Shown here one piece after another: positions 10,215 through 21,494 of a DNA stretch of 64,000 nucleotides. The notes below the pieces were generated by a model. The model did not search any database and had not been told where the DNA came from. It saw only the letters and a list, made by a program, of their open reading frames with translations. The DNA is from Ischnura elegans (lineage: Eukaryota > Arthropoda > Insecta > Odonata > Coenagrionidae), in NCBI RefSeq assembly GCF_921293095.1, contig NC_060257.1, positions 67,092,472 to 67,156,471 on the forward strand. Direction: 5' to 3'. Position numbers and translations under genes: made by a program. Each line of letters begins with the position of its first letter. Positions within the stretch are counted from its first letter, which is position 1.

Positions 10215-11140
10215 ATTTCAATGCAATATTTTTGGTCTTACCGAAGAAATATATTGAAATATTTAGTGAAATATCGGAAGAAAAATTGAGACGAGAGAAA
10301 AAAAAGACAAACTAAGTGTAATGGTTTAACTTGCCCTGAGTAAATAACTAACAAAAATTGAGTGAAAAAATAAAAATCTTCCCGTTATCCCGATGCAACA
10401 GAATATTTTTTTTTATCTCAACAACAACATATTGCTGCTTTGTAAGGGAATTTCATTGTGAGACAGAAATGTATTCCTTTCCGAGGTCAGAACGGCCTTA
10501 CTGATTAGTTACTGCTGACGGGACTCAAAAATTGGCCCTAATACAAGAATTTCCACCTCAATGACAAATCACATACCACTTTCACTTTCTTTGGAGACAT
10601 AGAATGCTACAAAGAATCTCTCCAGTTCCTAGGTATGTGAAGAGGGTGTTTCCAATGGTAATGAGAGCAGTAGCTCCTTCCTGATTACGGAAGGATATAA
10701 TGAGGCCCTTCCCGCAATCGACACCAAAATTAGCGCAGCATAGCATATGTCAAAACCAAGCAATGTCGCTTTCATCAATTGGAAATCAGCAAAATCACAG
10801 CATTATTTATATAAATCAGGTAAAACCACCAAATACTGCGTTGATTTTCAAAATATAAACTTTTTTAAATATCAATTTTCCATTGATTCTAAAACAGGCA
10901 ATAATCGAACGGATGGATATGTGTTAACTTCAAAAGTGTATTGAATAAATGGCTTAAAGTGGAATGATAACATCTGCAGTTCATCTCTATGATATCCGGC
11001 CGCACATTCGATCGCCGATCGTATAATTTTGATGGATTTTTAGGAGGCTTCCTAATGATGCAAGTGGCATTTCTAAGCCAAACCTCAATGAAGTTTCTAA
11101 TTAAATTAACCAGGAAGTCATGCCAGCATCAAATTCCATG
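10215..11140. other. No gene recognised
   Basis: Only one short open frame (10747-10944, 65 codons) with no domain. No repeat structure was seen. Confidence 0.45.
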
Positions 11141-11290
11141 TCAAAATTTCCGCTGACGTCATGGGTAACGATGATATTTCTCATCATTCTTTTAGAAAAG
11201 AAAAGGAAAAATTCCCCCTTCCAGGAAAACCCTTAAGGGTGATTGTGTGACACAAGAGTGACGCACTATTTTAGAATCCTAGCGATAACC
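11141..11290 (+). repeat. CRE-bearing repeat module E, copy 1
   Basis: It starts TCAAAATTTCCGCTGACGTC, with a perfect CRE palindrome TGACGTCA at 11154-11161, and ends near TTTTAGAATCCTAGCGATAA. Intervening blocks (GGGTAACGATGATATTTCT, CCCCCTTCC, GTGACGCACTATTT) correspond to copies 2 and 3. The three copies lie in the same orientation within 2.5 kb. Confidence 0.75.
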
Positions 11291-12065
11291 GCTCAAGGTC
11301 AGTGCATTTGTAGGTAGGTTGTCAGTTTCGTTATTTGAAGTAATTTTTAAATTATATTAATAAAAAATGATACTTCTTGAGAGATAACACGATCATCAAC
11401 GAACCAACGGTAGTCAGCGAGGCTAAAAAAAATCGAAACGTAGGCATCGAAATTTTTAATCGAATTTTCAATAGCCGAAACTATTTTCACTCAATATTTT
11501 CCATCACTTTTGCAGAAATAGCTATTACAATCGTGAAATATGTACATGGTTCCCAATACTTGATACTTCATAACCACTGAATATACCTCATATTTGATCA
11601 AATCCACAAGGATGAAATGGATTCAGATTTTTCACAGGTTCCCATGCATAGATTGAAGAATCAAATATTATAGTAAAATGTTGCCTTTTCCCATTCAACA
11701 AAAAGCAATGCCACTTGATGTAATCCAAGTGGGCCTCTCTATGTTTTCGACTCGATCTATATTATACCGCCGCCGCTTCTCTAAATATAAAATTAATAGG
11801 TACAATTTCAATAGTATAGATACTCAGAGATTAGCAAGAGGAGGTTTAATAACTAATACCACTAGATTTGAGTCGAGTCTCTAAGTAACAAATTCCCCTT
11901 GATTCATTTAGAGGTGGTTCGTCGTACCTACCACTTCTCACTTCTCTACAACCATAATACCACACTTCATGTACCATTTAACAAGTAAATAGCCGTATAT
12001 GGACAAGTATTTCGATGATAAAATGATGATTTGGTAATTTCGATGAATTAATAGAATGCTTTAGC
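11291..12065. other. No gene recognised
   Basis: Open frames of 67-68 codons (11377-11580, 11678-11884) carry no recognisable domain. The sequence is otherwise featureless to my reading. Confidence 0.45.
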
Positions 12066-12210
12066 CAAAATTTCCGCTGACGTCAGGGGTGACAATGATG
12101 TTTCTATTTTTTAGGAAAAAAAACAAAAATCATCCCCCTTATAGAAAAAAAACAATCGCGTGATTCTAAAAAAAAAACGTGACGTCTTCTTAGAATTTAG
12201 CACAGTTGAG
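12066..12210 (+). repeat. CRE-bearing repeat module E, copy 2
   Basis: CCAAAATTTCCGCTGACGTC, with the CRE at 12078-12085, then GGGTGACAATGATGTTTCT, a CCCCC block, ACGTGACGTCTTCTTAGAAT and TTAGCACAG. The last block contains a second CRE-like GTGACGTC at about 12179-12186. Copies 1 and 3 contain the same core. Confidence 0.75.
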
Positions 12211-13029
12211 GTCCTCTTCCTTTCGCGGCTGTCGGTCTACAGTCTCTCATAATCCGTCTTTTCACTTCCTTTCCCTTATCCGAAAGCTTACTTTAAGTTT
12301 ACCCATGTCGCTTTATTGATTATCGATTGATCGATCGCCTTAAGTAATCGATAATCGTCAAATTGCAATTCGAACCCATTTTTTGTCCATGGATCGCTAA
12401 ATATTGCCCGTTAACGTAGAAGGGCCAAGGACAAATGGTGATACAGTAATGGTGAAAATAATTATCGATGTTTCACATCAAAATTTACATAAATCAATTA
12501 AATTTTCAACAGTACAAACTATTCGTGATTTTTTTCATTAAATTTATCCACCAAAGATACCTACATCAAATACTGTAACAGTGATTTTCAATTATTTTTA
12601 AATCGAGACAATATCACTTTATGATAAAATAAATTTAAAGTTTTATATTTTAAATTCACCAGAGAAATGCATTATTATTTATCATGCATCGTGTATTGAA
12701 GCACCTAATCAATTCTTCCAGATGCATTTCATGTGAACTGTACTATTTTTTCACATATCCCTGCGATAGGTCTCCCACAATACGTGCGATATCAAAGCTT
12801 CAGAATTTTATAATAGTTTCTCACATACACTTTCTCAGGGGTACCGCGTGTTGGCTGGCATGGGCGAAGGTAGAGCTATGACGCGGTGGATTTCAAGTAT
12901 GCAAGTTAGGGGAGCAAGTTCATTTCCTTAAACCCCATCAGAGTAGATTTTTGTTGTAGGGCGTCCCAAGGCTTCACCCCGAATTTAAACTTAGGACCTA
13001 TTGCTGAGGACCTATTTCTCTTCATATGT
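12211..13029. other. No gene recognised; inverted GATTATCGATT pair at 12318-12357
   Basis: GATTATCGATT and AATCGATAATC face each other around 12318-12357 with GATCGATCGCC between them. They resemble overlapping TATCGAT-type sites used by insect DREF/BEAF-like proteins, but this is only a motif match. The rest is A+T-rich with short uninformative frames. Confidence 0.35.
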
Positions 13030-13233
13030 GTGAGTTGCTTGTAGGACAACGTTGCGATAGCTACCTATCCAAAGAACGATGGCAATGGTAGCTATTGAAA
13101 CACAGAATTGTTAGATTACTATTAAATTGTTAAATTATTAAATTGTTTAATTGCTATTGAAATTAGAATTGTTTATTGTTTTATTTATTTAATTTTGGTG
13201 ATATCTTTTATCGTTTTCCACCGGGTGAGTTGC
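13030..13233 (+). repeat. Repeat F, copy 1 (near-identical block at 16773-16940)
   Basis: From 13104 to 13233 the sequence AGAATTGTTAGATTACTATT through TTTTCCACCGGGTGAGTTG matches 16813-16940 with roughly nine in ten bases alike. The upstream GTGAGTTGCTTGTAG is shared as well. The 3-prime end of the repeat overlaps the left arm of the hairpin at 13200-13342. Confidence 0.8.
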
Positions 13234-13342
13234 TTGTAGGCCGACGTTTCCATTGCTACCTATCCAAAGGACGATGGCAGAGGTTGCTATCGAAACATCG
13301 GCTTGCTAGCAACTCACACGGTGGAAAACTTGTGAAGATATC
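13200..13342. mobile_element. Foldback element with GAAAC-type core, about 143 bp
   Basis: The left arm GATATCTTTTATCG..., TTTCCACCGGGTGAGTTGCT, GTAGGCCGACGTTTCC is the reverse complement, with few mismatches, of GAAACATCGGCTTGCTAGCA, ACTCACACGGTGGAAAACT, ..GATATC. The spacer is about 40 bases. The spacer and right arm read AGGACGATGGCAGAGG then GCTATCGAAACATCGG, the same phrase as at 22558-22595 in a Penelope-like terminus, so this may be a short derivative of a Penelope-like element. Confidence 0.7.
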
Positions 13343-13511
13343 TACAAAATTAAATAAATAAAGTTGAATAAAATTTTAAAAATTGAAGTTTAACAGGGAA
13401 CCACGTTACAAACGTCTGGTACCCAAACACCTCCCGCCACTCACCTATCGATGCGTCAGGTGGGGTAACACATAGATGAATTACTTAACGAGAAAAAAAT
13501 CGTACGTTTTG

Positions 13512-13640
13512 GTCAAAATTTCCGCTGACGTCACGGGATTGTTGTTGTTATTTTTTTAAGAAGGGACCAAAAAATCCCCATCCTCGGACAGGCAGACACA
13601 AACGTGACGTGTTCTTAGAATCCTATAGCGTTTTATAACT
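13512..13640 (+). repeat. CRE-bearing repeat module E, copy 3
   Basis: GTCAAAATTTCCGCTGACGT, with the CRE at 13526-13533, a CCCCATCC block, and ACGTGACGTGTTCTTAGAAT then CCTATAGCG. This copy lies about 210-340 bp upstream of the putative transcription start near 13851. Confidence 0.75.
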
Positions 13641-13699
13641 GTTGTGGTGTTGTGCCTTTCCCAGCGCAGCCAGGCTGCAGACTCTAATAACCCATCCCC

Positions 13700-13844
13700 T
13701 TCCTCATCATATCCCCCCCCCCTAAGGCACGCCTTTTGTCCACCAATCCCCACACTCCATCCATCTCTCCACTTTCCCCTCCGTTCCCCCTCCCCTCCGA
13801 ACTTCCCCACTCCATAAACCCCATCCAAGAGTGAAGCCAACGAG
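13700..13844 (+). promoter_or_regulatory. Pyrimidine-rich tract with putative core promoter
   Basis: Bases 13720-13810 are almost all C and T on the plus strand, with a run of ten C at about 13717-13726. A weak TATA-like CCATAAA lies at 13812-13818, about 33-40 bases before three overlapping TCAGT initiators. Homopyrimidine tracts of this kind sit upstream of many animal promoters. It could equally be low-complexity sequence without function. Confidence 0.4.
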
Positions 13845-13999
13845 TCAGTCAGTCAGTCTCTTGTTGCACCTTCGGTTGGGACGGTCTTCACCTAGGGAAC
13901 CAGAGGATCACTGTTCGCTCAACTTTGGTTGCATACGAGGAGAATTGATCAAGTCTCTTTGGAGGACTCCGTAGCAGCATCAACCGGCAGGAAGACACT
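13845..13999 (+). other. Putative non-coding first exon ending at a GTAAGT splice donor
   Basis: Three overlapping TCAGT initiator matches have their A at 13847, 13851 and 13855. GGACGG at 13879 lies at +29 from the middle one, close to the insect DPE position. The segment is free of the surrounding A+T bias and ends GACACT before GTAAGT (14000-14005), an exact consensus donor. No ATG-initiated frame of useful length is present, so the exon would be 5-prime untranslated. What follows for at least 2.5 kb looks like intron. The downstream gene is not identified in this window. The evidence is only motif arrangement, so confidence is moderate to low. Confidence 0.4.
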
Positions 14000-14005
14000 G
14001 TAAGT

Positions 14006-16772
14006 ACCCACACAAGTTATAAGACGTGGGCCTAACTTCTGTAACGCCGTACTTTATCCAATTCCATTTTTATTTTTTTATTCAACTTCATTCTTTTAAT
14101 TTCGTTCGTTATTCGGGAGTATGATTGTATTAATTTATATGCTAATGTATGTTACGCTAGGTGGACGTTTTAGATTGTTTATTAGCTTTGCGTTGTTGAT
14201 GAAAAAGAAAGAGATTGTTAAAAAAAGTTTAAGAGAGAATACGTGTAATATAGTGGGGAAATCGAAATTGATTTTTCAAGAAGTTTTAATTATTTGAGAG
14301 ATCCCGGCGTCACAATTGGTAGGAATTCATCTGTCAAGTGGTAAAATGTACTTTTATACCGGATATATTTTTTTACTGTGGTGAATTTGGTTATATTAAG
14401 AATATATGTTTTCTGACATTCCCGCACCTCAATTGTGTCCATTACCCCAAAGAACATCCCCTTAAGAAGTTAGGAGTGATAAAATGATCCAATCCATAAA
14501 TTTGTGCTAATTCCAATGGAAAAGACTTCCGCTAAACAACTGGACTACAATTTGAGAAGTTATTTTTCGCAACTCTCACGAATTATTCGTCTTCAACTCA
14601 CTGTGCGCGTTTTTCCAGCCAAAATATCATTACAGGGTTTTCTGCAGGTCCTTTGGAATCCAAAGATCAAACAGAACTTCTTTGAATGCAGCTCGAAATT
14701 AGGTTCGATATTTTTTTTACGAAAAATAAACTAAATGGTAATTCATGTTGGGATATTTTCTGAATTTGGAATTATTTCATTCAGAATTGCGACCAAAGGC
14801 TTTCAGCCAGATTTTAACCCGATGCCCTACGCTCCGGTGTCCAACGATCTACCCAGTGTACTTTCAAGGTTTCAGTTTATAGTACCAGGGACGGCTAATA
14901 AGTTTTCTCGGTTTATTATTCTCCTACTATTAGTCTCTATGTTAAGTTAATTTTTTTAAACTATGCTACTAAAATTGGCTATTATTGACTGTAGATTTAA
15001 CATTTTCGGTTTCCTAGATTTTTTCTACGCACCAATGCCTCGAATTTTAATCTAATACCTGAAGACCGACGACGTAGGCTTATCGGTGTCAATAATTAGG
15101 GCGTGGATGACTTCGGAAGATATCGTCTTCTTTCAACCTGCCCCCACTTACGGAGAAAAAATTTTTTTCTACGTTTTTACGATCACATAACCTACGCATT
15201 CTGGAGTTGCGGCTTACGACGCTCATAGATTCGTGCGGGGAGTTCGTTGAAATCTCTTATCCGAGTTGCTAAAAATAACTGATGCATTCCCATAGAAGCA
15301 AAAGTCCCTAAGTAATGATACAAATAAAACAATTCCTTTTCACACGAGCTTGCGTAGAATCTCAACCATCCGAATTGAGAAAATTTTCTATTGGAAAGTA
15401 CTATTTTCCAGATGCTTAACATTCTCGATTGGTAATTTCTGACACGTCTCAAGTGTAGACTTTACTCAACTGAGCTGGGCTTAACACTATTAACCTTGGG
15501 CTTAAAAATATGCTAATAAATTCGGTTGGGAGTGAATGTAATACCAAAGGCTGCAATTTGTATACTTCACTGAGTTCAAATGCTTCTCCACAGTGATTTG
15601 AGTACACTCGTAAATAGGTCATCATACAATACACATTTTTGATAAGCCCTATCTCGTTTTCGGTCAAGTCATTAGGTATATCAATCTTTCAGTTTTGACG
15701 GTTGAATCATTTCATGTATTATTAACTCAGTCTTCCTATACAAAGATAATTCTCGACCGTTCAATTCTTATCGCACTGCTGATATGTTAATTATCCTATG
15801 AATCGGTGACATCAGGACGTGAGTTACTTAAGAAAAGCTGTTTCCCTGTTTTCAAAGACTGAATTCGATATTTGGAATCCCATTCCCATTCAAATTGCAT
15901 GGATAACAGTTCAAACTTGTTATATTTATGTTAGTATTTGGACTCCCTAAATCCCACTAAAATTGCATCGATAAAAGTTCAAACTTTTTATATTTATGTT
16001 AGTATTTGGCTAACGATCACCATTGGTAACAACTTTTTTGGTTTTGCGCGAATTGAAATTCCATTGTTTTGACCCTGCAGATATTACATTAATACGGTAA
16101 TATGCAGAAGACACAAAAGTTGGAATTATACGTGGAAAAGTAAGTAAATTATGATGTATTGTAGTCCTTCATCGGCAAGATGCGTTTGGAAGTATGTTTC
16201 CACTTTCATCCGTGAATATTTAGATTCGAACACAATAAATACATCTCTGTAGTTTGATGCTGTCCAGAATTTAATTAGACAGAAAAACTTCAATTATTTC
16301 AACTTATTAATGTCATTGCATGTGATTCGTGCCAATAGGTGGAAGCAGACCTGACATTGATACGATAAATTTGGAATGCATACAGTTGGCCTCTATCTGA
16401 CAAAATTGTGGACTGAGACGAACTACTTACGTTAGTTTTACTTGTTGTGCAGATTGTTGTGACAGCGATACTCGATTAAAGCGATTGGTATCGCAAAAAT
16501 CCTCACATTTTGCACAAAAATAAACGATAAATACTTTTATCTACAGGAATTTCACTATGCGACCACATTTCACGGTTATTATAGTTTTATTTTGCAAGAT
16601 AAATGTAATTTTATGCTAGCAATATTCCAATATGCAATATAAATTAAACCTCTATCTAAATCATCAATCAAGGAAAATATATGAATCAAAACCAAAATAG
16701 CAAGCAAAATTAAATAATTTTGTCCTTTCCCGGCGTATGATATTGGTGAAATCTTCTCGGTTTTACCACTAG
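14006..16772. other. No gene recognised; possible first intron
   Basis: A+T-rich, with short open frames (60-86 codons at 14504-14734, 14735-14950, 15192-15452, 15449-15667) that show no domains. A small duplication is visible at 15930-16010: GTTCAAACTTGTTATATTTA then TGTTAGTATTTGG occurs twice about 75 bp apart. Otherwise I see nothing. Confidence 0.45.
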
Positions 16773-16940
16773 GTGAGTTGCTTGTAGATCACAGAGGTAG
16801 TTATTGAAACATAGAATTGTTAGATTACTATTAAATTGTTAAATTATTAAATCGTCTACTTTCTATTGTAATTAGAATTGTTTATTTCTTTATTTATTTA
16901 ATTTTGGTGATATCTTTATCATTTTCCACCGGGTGAGTTG
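16773..16940 (+). repeat. Repeat F, copy 2
   Basis: It matches 13030-13233 in the same orientation, with a deletion near 16785-16800. It ends GATATCTTTATCATTTTCCA then CCGGGTGAGTTG, where copy 1 continues into the hairpin but this copy does not. Confidence 0.8.
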
Positions 16941-17099
16941 TTTATGGCTTAACAAGCCTTATGGCTTGAAAGGACCATTTTTATACGCAAATAAAGGCAA
17001 TTATTGTTATGAAAAAACTACAGTGGCAGATATAAAAGAGAAATCTCAGATCTAAAGGGTAAATATTGGTGTAAAGGTCGTGCTTTTCAACTCGTCCTA

Positions 17100-17400
17100 C
17101 CATCGAGAAATGATATGCCGACCGAACCGCATTCTTCGGAGGAGGAAAGGCACCTGTTGAATCACTCACCAATTCCGTTCTGTTCCTCACGCCCGCCCCA
17201 AGGCAGCGAGAAGTGGGAAGTTCTTCCGTCAGGGGGTTTTTCTCGGAAGGAAAAAAGGCCAGTTCCTCCCAGATCGGACCTCGTCTTGAGAGCTACGCGA
17301 GATTTTTGGGGCCTGCAGAAGAAGAAAGACTTAATTAGCAAACCAAACAAAACCATGGAAAGAAAATACCTCGCGTTTCGTTGACGAAATAGCACGGCTA
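17100..17400. other. GC-elevated segment with opposing open frames; unrecognised
   Basis: A plus-strand frame of 89 codons (17115-17384) and a minus-strand frame of 77 codons (17162-17395) overlap. The plus-strand product is Lys/Arg/Pro-rich and matches no domain I know. The overlap suggests local base composition rather than two genes. Confidence 0.25.
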
Positions 17401-17842
17401 CTGAATGAATTTTGCTACACAGAAAACACGTGAAGGAGTTTTGTTAACTAGGAAGCCGAAATTCCAACGATGGGCGATGCAAGAAAGAAATTGTCAGTAT
17501 AAAAAGCGTATTACTCCTTTAAACATACCAATGCCGATGTGTACTATTCAATCGAACTATTATTAGTCGAACTATCCCATCGTGTACCATTGTAAAAATT
17601 GAAATCATCTACTCCTTAAAGACAAAATAATGAGACATGTTAAATTTATAAAATTGTTGAAAAGAGTGGAGAAATAAATATGGAATTAATCAAGAAAAAT
17701 ATAGAAGAAATTAAAATTTTCTTTGCACACTCTGCACTAAAACACTAATAATCAAACACAAAAATAATAATTTAAATGAAAGATACAGTGTCCGGCGTAT
17801 TTCTGTGGAAATGTTTAATATTTAGCATAATTAAATCAAATT
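17401..17842. other. Nothing recognised
   Basis: A+T-rich spacer without supported features. Confidence 0.45.
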
Positions 17843-17985
17843 ATCTTATTTCCGCAATCTTTCATTCCGACCAAACTAGGTTTCAGTGCATAATGCCATT
17901 TTCAAGGTGAAAAAACTGGGCCTTCAAATTGGCATAATGTGCTGAAGCCTTGATCGGTCGAAATAAAAGAGTTTGGAAATAAGAT
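17843..17985. mobile_element. Foldback element, about 143 bp
   Basis: ATCTTATTTCCGCAATCTTT, CATTCCGACCAAACTAGGTT and TCAGTGCATAATGCCATTTT read outward-in are the inverse, with mismatches, of AAATTGGCATAATGTGCTGA, AGCCTTGATCGGTCGAAATA and ..GGAAATAAGAT. Arms are about 60-65 bases with a spacer near 15 bases. No target duplication was found. Confidence 0.65.
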
Positions 17986-19080
17986 TAAGCGATTTCAATA
18001 TGTTAAATTAATAACTTATTCCAGGTCGTGGTTTTGGAAATACTAAGCCATTATCAATTTATTAGCATAAGAAACCAATACTAATGGCCAATATTTCTAC
18101 AGTAGTGTGTCATTATCAGTGATGGTAAAGGTACTGAGAAAAAGTAATTGGGCTAAATTACAGATACTTCGTAAAAAAATAATCAATTACGAGTACAAAT
18201 TACCGATTTTAAAAAATAATCAGTAAAATTAGTTGGGTACAATGACAATAATTTTTTTTTCAAAAATTTCCAATCTAGAGATCACCTGACAACCATCATT
18301 TAGTGAAGTATAAATGTGGAATAATTGAGTAATAGAATTCGCTAAAGTTACAATTTCACCTGCGATACATACAGTCATAACTGCTGCAACGACACAAGTG
18401 GTATCATATTCTGTACCCATCACATATAAGCTAAAACATAAGGGCGGTTGAATTTAAAAAGGCAAATTATGGTATTCAGGGTTTAGAAGTTATCTTTAGG
18501 ACTAGGTAAATCAGTCAAGTAATCGTGGATTACAAGCAAGTAACGAATACACCGAAAGTAACGATTCCACTTTCACTGTAAGGAGTAAATTGCCAGAAAA
18601 ATTACGTATCGCAAAAATTGATCGTTAATGGCATTCCGATTACTTTCACTCGATTTCATGGCAACGGCGGTCATTATCAAGGTAGAGACATTGATGTATG
18701 ATATTGATTGCATTTCACTGTTAATTACATGGAATTGTCGAACTCATGGTCAGGAGTAAAATATTAGAAGGGAGTGTACGAAAGTTTACCATTCCATGGC
18801 CCCACAAAGCAAGGACGAAAGCGTATATGAATATATGACGTTAGTATTGGAGTTTGTTGATACAACGGCGCTGGTGCAGGGATCTGAAGCTACCCTTCTG
18901 AAGTACTCATATCTAGCTCTATACACTAAAGAAAGAATTTGTCAAAAAATGACCACTATATCTACTCATTAGGAACATCAAAATAATAAATCTCCTCCGT
19001 CAGTTTCAAGCCTCCTATAACTTTCACGTTGAAGCATTTGGATATCATTTCGATATTGAATTTCTCAGTTCCAACAAAAC
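17986..19080. other. No gene recognised
   Basis: Contains a minus-strand 64-codon frame (18229-18423) with no domain. No repeats were identified. Confidence 0.45.
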
Positions 19081-19240
19081 ATCACATCTTATGGCCCGTG
19101 TAGCATCACATTTATGCTACAGCGAGTCGCGTAGGTACCAGCCGATGATCCCCTTCAGAAATTTCAAAGCTCCCAACGGTCTTGAAAGGAACGGACGGAA
19201 CGGCCGAGGTATCCGTCCGATCTGTGGTGATTCTTACGAA

Positions 19241-19360
19241 GGGGGCGGGGGTGGGGGAGTAGGTGGGGGGGTGGGCTGAGTACCGGCTGGAGGCTGGTCT
19301 CCTGTTGCCGGAACTGGAAGAATACGGAGGGGGGCGGGAGGAGGGGCAAATGGCATGGGG
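19241..19360 (+). other. G-rich tract with G-quadruplex potential
   Basis: Bases 19241-19276 contain five G runs of 3-7 (GGGGGCGGGGGTGGGGGAG, then GGTGGGGGGGTGGG). A second cluster follows at 19327-19360 (GGAGGGGGGCGGGAGGAGGG). Runs and short loops fit the intramolecular G-quadruplex pattern. A minus-strand frame over it is just proline-rich C-run translation. Confidence 0.65.
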
Positions 19361-19475
19361 GTTGCTGCTTTTGGAATGTAGCGCTTGTATGGGTGCTGAG
19401 GCGAGGATGGAACGATAACGTCTTTGAGAAGATTCCGTGCTGCTATATTTTATACTTTGATTTACATAATTATAG

Positions 19476-19993
19476 CATAGAAATCAATATAGCCTTGGAG
19501 AATAGGTACGTGAAGTGAAATGCAAAATGTTTGCCGGCGTTTCGACATTTATTAAATCTTCATCAGGGCTACGAATAATAGTTACAATTAATTAATACAT
19601 TAAGGTATGAACGATTTTCACAACGATTTGTTTACAATAATAAAATAAAAAATATAAAAGGAATGCCATTCTAAATAAATTACAAGGAAAAGACAAGATT
19701 ATGGACATACCTCATTGGCACTTGTTTATTGACTGTGGCTAGGCTAGTAAAATATCATGGTTACCATTCTTTTTACATTTTTGAGCATTATTTTTATATT
19801 TTTTATTTTATTATTGTAAAAATATCACTGTAAAAATCGTTCATTCCTTCATGTATTAAATTTTTGCTCATTATTCATTGCCCTGATGATGATATAATGT
19901 AATATAGATACGTCGGCAAACATTTTGCATTTCATTTCACTGACATATACTCCAAGACTATACTAATTACTATGAGGTCATGATGAAGAAATC
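19476..19993. mobile_element. 518-bp foldback element between 17-bp direct repeats
   Basis: Arms of about 190 bases face each other. The left reads ATATAGCCTTGGAGAATAGG, TGAAGTGAAATGCAAAATGT and TTGCCGGCGTTTCGAC; the right ends CGTCGGCAAACATTTTGCAT, TTCATTTCACTGACATATAC and TCCAAGACTATACTAATT. Inner parts (GAACGATTTTCAC and AAATCGTTC) also pair. The spacer (about 19680-19785) is unique. GATTTACATAATTATAG occurs exactly at 19459-19475 and 19994-20010, a likely target duplication. The minus strand of the left arm contains CTGATGAAGATTTAATAAAT and GTCGAAACG, a hammerhead-core-like phrase also seen in Penelope-like termini. Confidence 0.75.
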
Positions 19994-20010
19994 GATTTAC
20001 ATAATTATAG

Positions 20011-21486
20011 TTACACAAGCTAGCTTATTAGTCAGCATGATATATATAGTTCCAACATGTACCTATATATTTTGGTCCTCGCGGGCCGTAAAAGTCTATT
20101 GACTCAATGATTTCTGGTTATATGCCCAGTTGCGACTCTGTCACTCTGAAGTATAATTTTGGACGGTTTTTTTTACCCAATGGAGGATTTTTCCAAGTAT
20201 AAAAAACCATCCTGTATGAATTTTGAGTATTTACCCATAGTGATACAAGATGACGATTCTGGCCTAGCGAATCGAAATGGAAGAAATTCAATTGAAAAAT
20301 GTTTTCACTTATCAACTATATAGTTGTTCGTGCATAATATTAATGGAAAAAGAAAGGTGCAGGCACTTCTCTCTAGTAAGGCCACATCTCAAAAAGAAAT
20401 CAAGAAATTGAAAAGAGCATTTTCATGCAGGATATGGACATAGTTAATGACTTAGAATCGTATAACATTTTAAAATAATGAATACGCCAACAATCCTGAG
20501 AAATATAAAGCATTAAAGAACGAACATATGTTAACTTCCAATGCATACTATCAGACTCCCTCACACTGTGATACTCTTAAATTTACGGAGATTAACACAT
20601 CAGTCGGAAACCCAAGATAATAGCAAAATAATAAAATCCAGTACGCAGTCGTTATCATGGAAATGAAGGATATAAACATATTTAGTAGCAAGAATGTAAC
20701 AATTCGCACCATCCTAGTGTATGGATTAATGCTCTCAGAATAATGTGCGTTATGTCGACTTTTTTCGAAGGAGCCAATAAATCGCGATGACTATTCCGCT
20801 GAAATAGCGATGATAAATGTCCCGCTGGTGATTTGGAACGCTTTCTCCGCGCCAGAAGTGAGATGAGATCACCGTAATCTCTTATCTCTGTTCCCACTAA
20901 GTTCAACGAAGAAAAAAACATTTCTCCTTGCGTAATGCGGTTGGTGAAGAGTTGTGTCTGTCATGAGATTGAATTCGGATTTTGCTTTCATCCTCTGGAT
21001 TAAAGTTTCCATAATAGTTTCTTATAAATAATAATTTTTCTAGTGGTTTGTCAACCTATAAACATAAAAATTGACGGATTTCGGCCGAGATGAAGTTGGA
21101 GAACCTGACCCGGTGGAATTCCCGAGTAATATGGATAGCCTATCGCCATAAAAACTTGTGTGTAAATAGGGATTTTTAAATGCAACCAGGAAATACAGCA
21201 AGGACAGCCTTGTTTTGTCGTTTTAATGTAAATTAATTTTTTGCTTACAATAAAACAATGCAAAATACCGATTTTTTTCAATAAGAGAGTAAGAAGGCTG
21301 GGTTGCCTCACAGGAGAACCTGTAGTGAAGCATCTGTCAGCCGATAAAGCACGATTGGTAGACCAGATTTTGAAATCTCATAAAAATAACACATTTCTGG
21401 GATCAACCTCATTGCCATTTTTGTATGAAGATTTCCACAGCTTCTTTTATCAATGTTGGTGGTTGCTTTCGGGGAATGCTGCGTCA
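20011..21486. other. No gene recognised
   Basis: Short frames only (61-86 codons), none with a recognisable domain. No repeat structure is supported. Confidence 0.45.
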
Positions 21487-21494
21487 GTAACATT

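Noticed and set aside
19535..19570. A definite functional hammerhead ribozyme
   Set aside because: The core-like CTGATGA and CGAAAC are present, but the base of stem II mismatches and I could not identify a convincing stem III and cleavage triplet by eye.
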